Positions 7,503-15,160 of a stretch of DNA of 55,945 nt are shown here, piece after piece (position 1 is the stretch's first letter; every line of letters starts with the position of its first letter). The stretch comes from an uncultured Micrococcales bacterium (GTDB lineage: Bacteria; Actinomycetota; Actinomycetes; Actinomycetales; Microbacteriaceae). The stretch spans positions 1 through 55,945 of the forward strand of contig CAITNA010000174.1 of assembly GCA_903893675.1 (NCBI GenBank), read 5' to 3'. Position numbers and translations under genes: made by a program. The notes under the pieces were generated by a model. It was not told where the DNA came from and did not search any database. It saw nothing but the letters and a program-made list of their open reading frames with translations.

Positions 7503-9661
7503 AAGTACTAGACGAGAACGGTGTAGCAACCGGTTCGAACGCAATCGAAAGCGCACTCAGCTATCACGAGCTGAACGCGATGATCAACCTCTGGGATGAG
7601 AACGGAAAATTGCAGCTTGATAAAGACAAGCTCGCAGCGAAGAAGTACTTCCTCGACCACGTGAACCAGAACACCGTGTTCTTCCACAGCCTTCGCGAAC
7701 GTCTCGACTACCTGGTTGAGAACGAGTACTACGAGAAGTCAGTTCTCGACCAGTACCGCTTCGAGTTCATCGAGCAGCTCGAGAAGTTTGCATACTCGAA
7801 GAAGTTCCGCTTCGAGGCGTTCATGGGCGCATACAAGTTCTACACCGGCTATGCACTTAAGACCTTCGACGGCACTCGCTACCTGGAGCGCTTCGAAGAC
7901 CGCGTGGTCATGGTCGCTCTCGCGCTCGCAGAGGGCAAAGAAGAGATCGCAACCAGCCTCGTTGAAGAAATCATTTCGGGTCGCTTTCAGCCAGCAACCC
8001 CAACCTTCCTCAACTGCGGCAAGAAGCAGCGCGGCGAGTTCGTCTCGTGCTTCCTGCTTCGCATAGAAGACAACATGGAGTCGATCGCCCGTGGCATCAA
8101 CTCGGCACTGCAGCTGTCAAAGCGCGGTGGCGGCGTGGCACTCAGCCTGTCGAACATCCGTGAATATGGCGCACCGATCAAGAAGATCGAGGGCCAGAGC
8201 TCGGGCATCATCCCAGTAATGAAGCTGCTCGAAGACTCGTTCTCATACGCAAACCAGCTGGGTGCTCGTCAGGGTGCCGGTGCGGTTTACCTGAACGCAC
8301 ACCACCCAGACATCATGCGCTTCCTCGACACCAAGCGTGAGAACGCCGACGAGAAGATCCGCATCAAGACCCTGTCAATCGGTGTGGTTATTCCAGACAT
8401 CACCATGCACCTGGCCAAGGCTGGCGAAGACATGTACCTGTTCTCGCCATACGACGTCGAGAAGGTTTACGGCATTCCGTTTGGCGACATCTCGGTCACC
8501 GAGAAGTACCAGGAGATGGTCGACGACCCACGCATTCGCAAGTCGAAGATCAAGGCTCGCACCTTGTTCGAGCGCATCGCAGAACTGCAGTTCGAGTCGG
8601 GCTACCCATACATCATGTATGAGGACACCGTGAACAATGCAAACCCAATCGAGGGTCGCATCAACATGTCGAACCTCTGCTCGGAGATTCTGCAGGTCAA
8701 CACTCCAACCACCTACAACGAAGACCTCAGCTACAACGAGATCGGCAAGGACATCTCTTGCAACCTCGGTTCGCTGAACATCGCAATGGTGATGGATGGC
8801 CCAGACTTCGGCAAGACCATCGAGACATCGATTCGCGCACTGACCGCAGTGTCAGACCAGTCGGACATCGAGTCGGTTCGTTCGATCTCTGACGGAAACC
8901 ACAAGTCGCACGCGATTGGTCTCGGACAGATGAACCTGCACGGTTACCTCGCACGCGAGAAGATGCACTACGGCAGCCCAGAGGCTCTGGACTTCACCAA
9001 CATGTACTTCTACACCGTTGTGTTCCACGCAATCAAGGCGTCGAACAAGTTGGCCATCGAGCGCAAGTCGAAGTTCCACGGCTTCGAGAACTCGAAGTAT
9101 GCAACTGGCGAGTTCTTCGACAAGTACACCGACCAGGTCTGGGCTCCAGAGTCACAGAAGGTCAAGGAGCTTTTCGCAGGTTCGAACATCGCGATTCCTA
9201 CCCAGGATGACTGGCGCGAGCTGAAGGCTTCGGTTCAGGCTCACGGAATCTACAACCAGAACCTCCAGGCTGTTCCTCCTACCGGTTCGATCTCGTACAT
9301 CAACAACTCGACCTCGTCGATCCACCCGATTGCCTCGCGCATCGAGATTCGCAAGGAAGGCAAGCTGGGCCGCGTTTACTACCCAGCCCCATTCCTTTCG
9401 GAAGAGACCTGGGAGTACTACGACGACGCCTACGACGTCGGCCCAGACAAGATCATCGACACCTACGCCGTGGCTACCCAGCACGTCGACCAGGGCCTCT
9501 CGCTGACCTTGTTCTTCAAGGACACCGACACCACCCGCGATGTCAACCGCGCTCAGATCTATGCATGGCGCAAGGGCATCAAGACCATTTACTACATCCG
9601 CATTCGTCAGCAGGCCCTCAGCGGCACCGAGGTCGACACCTGCGTCAGCTGCATGCTCTAG
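7487..9661 (+). CDS. nrdE: Class Ib ribonucleoside-diphosphate reductase, large (alpha) subunit
   Basis: A 724-aa catalytic subunit that reduces NDPs to dNDPs. It lacks an N-terminal ATP-cone and begins with the class Ib N-terminal segment (LSYHELNAMINLWDENG). Visible sites: redox cysteine in TPTFLNCG; the active-site motif NLCSEI with the radical-bearing Cys within GRINMSNLCSEILQ; the PPTGSISYINNSTSSIHP loop; and the C-terminal CVSCML tail whose Cys pair is reduced by NrdH. The length is usual for NrdE. The GTG start at 7487 overlaps the end of nrdI and is preceded by a purine-rich AAAGGAAAGG. nrdF follows after 19 bp. Confidence 0.97.
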   Translation: MGTQVEVLDENGVATGSNAIESALSYHELNAMINLWDENGKLQLDKDKLAAKKYFLDHVNQNTVFFHSLRERLDYLVENEYYEKSVLDQYRFEFIEQLEKFAYSKKFRFEAFMGAYKFYTGYALKTFDGTRYLERFEDRVVMVALALAEGKEEIATSLVEEIISGRFQPATPTFLNCGKKQRGEFVSCFLLRIEDNMESIARGINSALQLSKRGGGVALSLSNIREYGAPIKKIEGQSSGIIPVMKLLEDSFSYANQLGARQGAGAVYLNAHHPDIMRFLDTKRENADEKIRIKTLSIGVVIPDITMHLAKAGEDMYLFSPYDVEKVYGIPFGDISVTEKYQEMVDDPRIRKSKIKARTLFERIAELQFESGYPYIMYEDTVNNANPIEGRINMSNLCSEILQVNTPTTYNEDLSYNEIGKDISCNLGSLNIAMVMDGPDFGKTIETSIRALTAVSDQSDIESVRSISDGNHKSHAIGLGQMNLHGYLAREKMHYGSPEALDFTNMYFYTVVFHAIKASNKLAIERKSKFHGFENSKYATGEFFDKYTDQVWAPESQKVKELFAGSNIAIPTQDDWRELKASVQAHGIYNQNLQAVPPTGSISYINNSTSSIHPIASRIEIRKEGKLGRVYYPAPFLSEETWEYYDDAYDVGPDKIIDTYAVATQHVDQGLSLTLFFKDTDTTRDVNRAQIYAWRKGIKTIYYIRIRQQALSGTEVDTCVSCML

Positions 9662-9680
9662 CCGAAAGCAAAGAAGAAAA

Positions 9681-10649
9681 ATGACCCAGCAAACCAAACT
9701 GATCAGCCGCCCGATCAACTGGAACAAGATCGAAGACCCAGTTGACCTCGACGTCTGGAACCGTCTAACCCAGAACTTCTGGCTGCCTGAGAAGGTTCCA
9801 GTATCGAACGACATTCAGTCGTGGGAGACCCTGCGCGAGCACGAGCGCAAGCTCACCATGCACGTGTTCACCGGTCTGACCATGCTCGACACCATCCAGG
9901 GAACCGTTGGCGCAGTTAGCCTCATCCCAGATGCACGCACTCAGCACGAAGAGGCAGTTCTCACCAACATCGCGTTCATGGAATCGGTACACGCAAAGAG
10001 CTACTCGAGCGTGTTCTCGACCCTGTGCCTGAGCTCGGACATCGATGAGGCATTCCGCTGGAGCGAGGACAACCCGAACCTTCAGAAGAAGGCCGAGATC
10101 ATCCTTGGCTACTACAACGGCAGCGACCCACTGAAGCGCAAGGTTGCATCGACCCTGCTCGAGAGCTTCCTGTTCTACTCGGGCTTCTACCTGCCGATGT
10201 ACTGGTCGTCGCGAGCAAAGCTCACAAACACTGCCGACCTGATTCGTTTGATTATTCGCGATGAGGCCATCCACGGTTACTACATCGGTTACAAGTTCCA
10301 GCAGGCCTACAACGAGCAGCCAGCTGCCGTCCAGGACGAGCTTAAGCAGTACACCTACGACCTACTTCTCGAGCTTTACGAGAACGAGATCAAGTACACC
10401 GCCGACCTCTACGACGAGATGGGTCTCACCGCCGACGTCAAGAAGTTCTTGCACTACAACGCCAACAAGGCGCTGATGAACCTTGGCTTCGACCCACTGT
10501 TCCCGAAGGACGAGTGCGACGTGAACCCTGCGATTTTGGCTGCACTCTCGCCAAACGCAGACGAGAACCACGACTTCTTCTCGGGTTCGGGTTCGTCGTA
10601 TGTAATCGGAAAGCACGAGTCGACCACCGACGACGACTGGGACTTCTAA
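9681..10649 (+). CDS. nrdF: Class Ib ribonucleoside-diphosphate reductase, small (beta) subunit
   Basis: A 322-aa radical-generating subunit. The start is set at ATG 9681; the open frame extends back to 9540 inside nrdE but those codons show no family sequence. Metal and radical residues are visible with a constant +3 offset from the recalled Salmonella NrdF numbering: D70, E101, H104 and the tyrosyl-radical Y108 (ESVHAKSYSSVFSTL), with the second carboxylate/His set in IIRDEAIHGYY. The acidic C-terminal tail DDDWDF is the peptide that docks on NrdE. NrdF uses a dimanganese-tyrosyl cofactor activated by NrdI, consistent with the manganese transporter gene 55 bp downstream. A strong terminator follows. 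Confidence 0.97.
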   Translation: MTQQTKLISRPINWNKIEDPVDLDVWNRLTQNFWLPEKVPVSNDIQSWETLREHERKLTMHVFTGLTMLDTIQGTVGAVSLIPDARTQHEEAVLTNIAFMESVHAKSYSSVFSTLCLSSDIDEAFRWSEDNPNLQKKAEIILGYYNGSDPLKRKVASTLLESFLFYSGFYLPMYWSSRAKLTNTADLIRLIIRDEAIHGYYIGYKFQQAYNEQPAAVQDELKQYTYDLLLELYENEIKYTADLYDEMGLTADVKKFLHYNANKALMNLGFDPLFPKDECDVNPAILAALSPNADENHDFFSGSGSSYVIGKHESTTDDDWDF

Positions 10650-10661
10650 GCAACAAACGAG

Positions 10662-10688
10662 ACGACCGGGGGCAACCTCGGTCGTTTT
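10662..10688 (+). terminator. Intrinsic terminator of the nrdHIEF operon
   Basis: A 10-bp stem ACGACCGGGG / CCTCGGTCGT (one G-T wobble) is closed by a GCAA tetraloop and followed by TTTT. It lies 12 bp after the nrdF stop and just upstream of the mntH RBS, so mntH is probably transcribed separately or by read-through. Confidence 0.85.
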
Positions 10689-10704
10689 CGCATCCGGAGG
10701 AAAA

Positions 10705-11934
10705 ATGAGCAAGGCAAGCAAGCGTCCACTTCGCGGCCTTGCCCTGCTCGGCCCCGCTATTGTTGCCGGCGTTGCCTATCTCGACCCAGGCAATGTGGCC
10801 ACGAACCTCAGTGCTGGCGCGGCCTATGGCTTCACGCTCACCTGGGTCATTGCCCTTGCAACCATCACCGCCTGGCTGGTGCAATACCTGTCGGCCAAGC
10901 TGGGCTTGGTTACCGGGCGAACCGTGCCCGAGTTGCTCGGTGAGCGCTTTCGCACGGATGGTCGGCGCATCGGTTTTTGGGTGCAGGCCGAAGTCGTTGC
11001 GATTGCTACCGATGTCGCCGAGGTAATCGGTGGCGCGATTGCGCTGAACCTGCTTTTCGATCTGCCGGTACTCGTCGGCGGCGTGATCACCGGCGTCATC
11101 TCGATGTTGCTTCTCGGTTTGCAATCGCGCGGTTTGTTGCGCGTGTTCGAGGTGGTCATCCTAGGTTTGGTTTTGGTGACAGGCGTTGGCTTTTTCGCCG
11201 CACTCGTGATTGCACCGCCCGATGGTTCGCAGATTGTTTCTGGTTTGGTGCCGCACTTCAGCGATTCGGGTTCGGTGCTGCTGGCTGCAGGCATGGTTGG
11301 CGCGACCATCATGCCGCACGCAATCTATGCGCACTCTGCGCTTAGCCGCGATCGTTTCGCAGGGATCATCGACACAAGCAACATCAAGCGCCTGCTTCGC
11401 GCAACCAAGTGGGACGTCACCATCGCGATGGTCATCGCCGGTTCAATCAATCTCGCGATTTTGTTCATGGCTGCAACTTCGCTTGCCGGTGTGCCGATTG
11501 CCAATTCGATTTACACCGCTTATCTCGCCTTGAACGCAGATCTCGGTCACACAGTTGCCGCTTTGTTTGCCTTCGGCCTGCTTGCCTCTGGTTTGGCCTC
11601 GAGTTCGGTCGGCACCTACGCCGGCGGTGTCATCAGCTCGGGGCTTCTTCGCCGCAAGTGGTCACCACTTGTGCTTCGCGCTATCACCTTGGTTCCGGCC
11701 CTGCTCGTGCTCGCGTTCTCAGCCGATGCCACCTCGGCCCTGGTCTACTCGCAGGTGTTGCTGAGCTTCGGCATTCCGTTTGCACTTTTCCCACTCGTGC
11801 GCCTCACCTCAGATGCCAGCCTGATGGGTTCGAACGCAAACAGTCGGGTCACGCGCATCCTAGGTTTTGCGGTTGCTGTGGTGATCAGCGCCCTGAACGT
11901 GTATCTGCTCGCGGTGTCGGTTTTCGGGCACTAA
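10705..11934 (+). CDS. mntH: Nramp-family Mn(II)/Fe(II) transporter MntH
   Basis: A 409-aa, roughly 11-helix secondary transporter. It has the metal-binding helix 1 motif DPGN (D27-N30, in GVAYLDPGNVATN) and the helix 6 motif MPHAIY (M203-Y208), the two sites that hold the divalent metal in Nramp proteins. It imports Mn(II), and probably Fe(II), driven by protons. An excellent RBS (GGAGG, 5 nt spacing) precedes the ATG. The position directly after the NrdF terminator suggests supply of manganese for the class Ib reductase. No Mur/MntR or Fur box was recognised in the short 55-bp gap. Confidence 0.93.
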   Translation: MSKASKRPLRGLALLGPAIVAGVAYLDPGNVATNLSAGAAYGFTLTWVIALATITAWLVQYLSAKLGLVTGRTVPELLGERFRTDGRRIGFWVQAEVVAIATDVAEVIGGAIALNLLFDLPVLVGGVITGVISMLLLGLQSRGLLRVFEVVILGLVLVTGVGFFAALVIAPPDGSQIVSGLVPHFSDSGSVLLAAGMVGATIMPHAIYAHSALSRDRFAGIIDTSNIKRLLRATKWDVTIAMVIAGSINLAILFMAATSLAGVPIANSIYTAYLALNADLGHTVAALFAFGLLASGLASSSVGTYAGGVISSGLLRRKWSPLVLRAITLVPALLVLAFSADATSALVYSQVLLSFGIPFALFPLVRLTSDASLMGSNANSRVTRILGFAVAVVISALNVYLLAVSVFGH

Positions 11935-11951
11935 GGGTGGCCGGTCGGCGT

Positions 11952-11965
11952 TAGATTTGACCCAA
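11952..11965 (+). promoter_or_regulatory. Leaderless promoter, -10 TAGATT
   Basis: TAGATT (11952-11957) precedes the ATG at 11965 by 7 nt, with no Shine-Dalgarno sequence between them. This is the same architecture as at 3500, 15132 and 15160. Confidence 0.5.
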
Positions 11966-13812
11966 TGACTATGCATGGCGGCCCGATGGGGCGATTTGGC
12001 GGAGACGTCGACAAACTTCGAGCGAAGAACTCTGAAGCCCCGAAAATCAAGGACCTCGGCAAGCGAATTGCTGGGCTGTTCGCCCCGCACAAGGCCACAC
12101 TTGGCCTGACCATCGTGCTGATCCTTATCGGCGCCGGCCTGAGCATCATGCCGCCGCTGCTGATTCAAGAGGCCTTCAACCAGGGCCTGTTCCCGGCTCA
12201 CGGGCTGCCTGACCTCGGCCTGTTGACCTCAATCGTTTGGCTCATCATCGGCATCTTCGTGGTCAACGGCCTGCTCGGCATCGGCCAGACCTACCTGACC
12301 ACCAAGGTCGGCAACAACGTGATGGGCGCTCTGCGCGTCAAGCTGTTCGATCACCTTCAGTCGATGGAGCTCGCGTTCTTCACCAAGACCAAAACCGGTG
12401 TGATTCAGTCGCGTCTGCAGAACGACGTCGGTGGCGTGGCCAACGTGCTGAGCAACACGGTTTCGACCGTGATTGGCAACACCGTCACAGTGCTAGCGGC
12501 GATCGTTGCGATGCTGTTGCTGAACTGGCAGCTCACCATCGTGGCGATGGTCTTGCTGCCGCTTATGGTTTTGCTTCAGCGCAAGGTTGGTCAGGTTCGC
12601 GGAAAGATTGCCGGCAAGACTCAAGAGTCGCTCAGTGAGATGTCTGCAATCACGCAAGAGGCCCTCGGTGTCAGCGGAATCTTGCTCGCCAAGTCATTCG
12701 GTCGACAGCAGCAAGAAGTCGAGCGCTACAAGAGCGAAAACCAAAACCAAATCGGTTTGCAGATTCGCCAGACCATGAGCGGTCAAGGCTTCTTCACGAT
12801 GGTGCAAATCTTCCTGTCGTCCATCCCAGCGGTTTTGTATTTAACTGCCGGATGGCTGATCACTCACAACGTGATGATCACCGCCGGAACCGTGGTTGCT
12901 TTCACCATGGCCCAGTCGCGCTTGATGTTCCCGCTGATGGGAATCATGCAGATTGCGCTCGACCTGCAAACCTCGTCTGCGCTGTTTGCCCGAATCTTTG
13001 AGTATCTCGATTTGAAGCCTGCGATTGTCGACCCTGCGAGCCCAAAGAAAATTGCCAAGAAGAATCTAGGCAAGATTCGTTTTGAGAACGTGGTGTTCTC
13101 ATACCCAGAGTCGGGTGAAGGCACCGCGCCGACGCTCAAGGGCATTTCGTTCGAGATTGAGCCGAACCAATACGCGGCATTTGTCGGGCCATCTGGCTCG
13201 GGCAAGACCACGATTGCCTACCTGATCCCCCGCTTCTATGACGCCACCGGCGGCTCGATTCAGTTCGCCGGAGAGGATGTGCGCGACCTAACTCACGCCG
13301 ACCTGACCGCCAACATCGGCATCGTCAACCAGGAGACTTACCTCTTCTATGACACGATTCGGGCCAACATCGCCTATGCCAAGCCGTCTGCAAGCCAGGC
13401 GGAGATTGAGGCTGCGGCCAAGGCGGCGAACATCCACGACACCATCATGAGCTTTCCGAAGGGCTATGACACGACCGTTGGCGAACGTGGCTATCGCCTC
13501 AGCGGTGGCGAGAAGCAGCGCATCGCGATTGCGCGCGTGCTTCTGAAGAACCCTCCGGTGGTCATCTTGGATGAGGCGACAAGTGCGATGGATACCGTGA
13601 GCGAGCGCATCGTTCAGGCGACGCTCGATTCGGCAATTGCCGGTCGCACGACTATTGCGATTGCCCACCGACTTTCGACAGTGGTTAAGGCCGACGTGAT
13701 TTTTGTGATCAAAGATGGCGAAATCATCGAACGCGGAACCCACCGCAAGTTGATGGCCGCTAAGGGCTTCTACTTCAAGCTAGTTTCTGAACAGGCGCAA
13801 GTAACCGCTTAG
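11965..13812 (+). CDS. ABC exporter, fused membrane and ATPase domains (MsbA/MDR-like)
   Basis: A 615-aa half-transporter of the type I exporter fold that should work as a homodimer. The six-helix membrane domain spans about residues 35-335 and the nucleotide-binding domain about 360-610. The latter has Walker A GPSGSGKTT, the signature LSGGEKQR, Walker B VVILDEATSAMD and the H-loop AIAHRLST. The short N-terminal MTMHGGPMGRFGGD stretch is Gly/Met-rich, as seen in other actinobacterial MDR-type half transporters. It starts from a leaderless-type promoter 30 bp after mntH and ends before a strong hairpin terminator. The substrate (lipid, drug or peptide) cannot be predicted. Confidence 0.92.
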   Translation: MTMHGGPMGRFGGDVDKLRAKNSEAPKIKDLGKRIAGLFAPHKATLGLTIVLILIGAGLSIMPPLLIQEAFNQGLFPAHGLPDLGLLTSIVWLIIGIFVVNGLLGIGQTYLTTKVGNNVMGALRVKLFDHLQSMELAFFTKTKTGVIQSRLQNDVGGVANVLSNTVSTVIGNTVTVLAAIVAMLLLNWQLTIVAMVLLPLMVLLQRKVGQVRGKIAGKTQESLSEMSAITQEALGVSGILLAKSFGRQQQEVERYKSENQNQIGLQIRQTMSGQGFFTMVQIFLSSIPAVLYLTAGWLITHNVMITAGTVVAFTMAQSRLMFPLMGIMQIALDLQTSSALFARIFEYLDLKPAIVDPASPKKIAKKNLGKIRFENVVFSYPESGEGTAPTLKGISFEIEPNQYAAFVGPSGSGKTTIAYLIPRFYDATGGSIQFAGEDVRDLTHADLTANIGIVNQETYLFYDTIRANIAYAKPSASQAEIEAAAKAANIHDTIMSFPKGYDTTVGERGYRLSGGEKQRIAIARVLLKNPPVVILDEATSAMDTVSERIVQATLDSAIAGRTTIAIAHRLSTVVKADVIFVIKDGEIIERGTHRKLMAAKGFYFKLVSEQAQVTA

Positions 13813-14075
13813 TTCTGCACAGTTTTCTCGCTCGCAAACTTAAACCGCGCGCAGAACCCCACACTCGATGCAGGTGTTGCGTCTACGCGGCAACACTCGC
13901 CAAAACAAAAAGACCCGCCGAGGCGAGTCTTTTTGTTAATTGGCCCCAGTTGGATCCGGGATGGATGTCCTAAAAACATTCAGCCACACAACTGAAATGT
14001 TATGCGCATCACTACGGATGTGCAAGGACATTCATCGCGGGCCCTTCCTGCACGTAGTAGGGGAAGGGGGAACGA
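13813..14075. other. Intergenic region after the ABC exporter
   Basis: It contains a 7-bp hairpin GTGTTGC/GCAACAC (13874-13896), the bidirectional terminator at 13904-13937, and about 130 bp with no gene that probably carry the promoter of the small ORF at 14076. The promoter itself could not be assigned with confidence; GTTATG near 13998 is a possible -10. Confidence 0.4.
13904..13937. terminator. Strong bidirectional intrinsic terminator
   Basis: A 16-bp inverted repeat AACAAAAAGACCCGCC / GGCGAGTCTTTTTGTT (one wobble pair) forms a stem whose arms supply A- and T-runs on both strands. It lies 92 bp after the ABC exporter stop and ends that transcript. Confidence 0.88.
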
Positions 14076-14180
14076 ATGGAGGCTAAACCTAAATTCGTTC
14101 GAGCCATTCTGAGCGGCTTGCTGATCCAGGCGTTTGTGCGCCTGATGCTGTGGCTGCTTCAAAGAATGCTCGACAGATAG
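14076..14180 (+). CDS. Candidate 34-aa small membrane protein
   Basis: ATG at 14076 opens a 34-codon frame ending in TAG at 14180. It is preceded by a very strong purine-rich RBS (AGGGGAAGGGGG, 5 nt spacing) and followed 5 bp later by a perfect 11-bp stem terminator, giving a complete free-standing transcription unit. The peptide begins MEAKPKFVRAILSGLLIQAF and continues hydrophobic and Arg-flanked (VRLMLWLLQRMLDR), which fits a single amphipathic or transmembrane helix. It is too short for most gene callers. No family is recognised; a regulator of a membrane protein or a toxin-like peptide are both possible. Confidence 0.55.
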   Translation: MEAKPKFVRAILSGLLIQAFVRLMLWLLQRMLDR

Positions 14181-14185
14181 TCGAG

Positions 14186-14219
14186 GTGAACCGCGGTTTC
14201 GGCCGCGGTTCACGCTTTT
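14186..14219 (+). terminator. Intrinsic terminator of the small ORF
   Basis: A perfect 11-bp inverted repeat GTGAACCGCGG / CCGCGGTTCAC with a 6-nt loop is followed by GCTTTT on the plus strand. It directly follows the 34-aa ORF and abuts the 3' end of the convergent asparaginase gene. Confidence 0.8.
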
Positions 14220-15132
14220 AAAATGCGCGGAGTTCGCCCTGCGATAGCCCGCCACCGAGTGTTGGTACCGCGAGCGCGGCGTGCAGTTCGCGATAGTGTG
14301 CTTCACCGAGCAGTCCGTTTTCGTGAAGCATCTTGATTGCCAACAGTGGTGCAGCGCGCAGGTTGCCATCGGCAATCTTGATTGCCAAGCCGTGACCATC
14401 TCGAGAGCCGACAGCAAAGACTCCCTCTGCCCCGTTCTTCGCGACGAAGCCAGCGTCGAGCAAGATCGCGTCGGCCACTCCGTGGTTAGAAATCACCCAG
14501 CCGTTCGAAGTGAGTGCATCGACGAGTTCGGGCTCGGTGGCGGTCAGTTTGCCGATCGCTCTGGCGACCCCATCCACGGTCATGGCGTGCAGAGGAGCCC
14601 CGCAGCCGTCGACGCTTGAGTGCAGAATGCGCTCGCCCGAGAACTCTTCGAGCACCTCGATCACAAGGCGTTGAAGCGGGTGGTCGATAGAGAGGTAGTT
14701 CTCAGTCGGCCAGCCATTCAAGACAGAGGTGGCAAGGAACCCGGCGTGCTTGCCAGAGCAGTTGTATTTGATGCCGTCAGGGCACTGAAGGGCCGACTCA
14801 GCTAGCCCTGCGCCAGTCAGGACTGAGCGCACCAGGTCCAGGTGGGCGGCGGTGCCGCGGTGGCTGGCCGAGGTGATGGCCAGTTCGGCTCCCGATAGGG
14901 CCAGACCAGCACGACGCATGGCCACGGTCTGCAGCGGCTTGATCGCCGAACGCGGGTAGATCAGGCGCTTGGGGTTGCCGCGCTGGGCCACCGGCTTGCC
15001 ATCCGGGTCGGTCAAAACGGCGATGCCGCGGTGTCTCGATTCGACCAAACCGCCCCTGGTCAATTCGGCAACTTCAACGAAATCGCCGGGCTTGGCGGCC
15101 AGCATTTGAACGGTCTCTTGGTCTGGGGTCAT
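14218..15132 (-). CDS. L-asparaginase, type II (Rhizobium etli-like) family
   Basis: A 304-aa member of the Asparaginase_II family, which hydrolyses L-asparagine to aspartate and ammonia and is unrelated in sequence to E. coli AnsA/AnsB. Family stretches are VAELTRGGLVESRHRG near the N-terminus, IYPRSAIKPLQ with the catalytic-site Ser-Lys pair, ITSASHRGT, the KYNCSGKHAG cysteine/lysine motif, and VDGCGAPLHAM. The start is set at ATG 15132, because TAGATT on the minus strand (15139-15144) lies 6 nt upstream, a leaderless arrangement; an in-frame TTG two codons earlier is the alternative. It is divergent from the SSADH gene with only 27 bp between the two start codons. Confidence 0.88.
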   Translation of the reverse strand: MTPDQETVQMLAAKPGDFVEVAELTRGGLVESRHRGIAVLTDPDGKPVAQRGNPKRLIYPRSAIKPLQTVAMRRAGLALSGAELAITSASHRGTAAHLDLVRSVLTGAGLAESALQCPDGIKYNCSGKHAGFLATSVLNGWPTENYLSIDHPLQRLVIEVLEEFSGERILHSSVDGCGAPLHAMTVDGVARAIGKLTATEPELVDALTSNGWVISNHGVADAILLDAGFVAKNGAEGVFAVGSRDGHGLAIKIADGNLRAAPLLAIKMLHENGLLGEAHYRELHAALAVPTLGGGLSQGELRAF

Positions 15133-15138
15133 AGTCAA

Positions 15139-15160
15139 AATCTAAGGGATAATCGTTAAA
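15139..15160. promoter_or_regulatory. Back-to-back leaderless promoters
   Basis: On the plus strand GATAAT (15148-15153) is 6 nt from ATG 15160. On the minus strand TAGATT (15144-15139) is 6 nt from ATG 15132. The two -10 boxes are 3 bp apart, so polymerases at the two divergent promoters should compete. Confidence 0.6.

Noticed and set aside
9540..9680. Upstream in-frame extension of nrdF
   Set aside because: The extension lies within nrdE and encodes Ser/Arg-rich sequence foreign to NrdF; ATG 9681 begins the family N-terminus.
13874..13896. 7-bp hairpin GTGTTGC/GCAACAC after the ABC exporter, considered as a small RNA or terminator
   Set aside because: It lacks a T-run and a much stronger terminator follows 8 bp later; too little to support a separate RNA.
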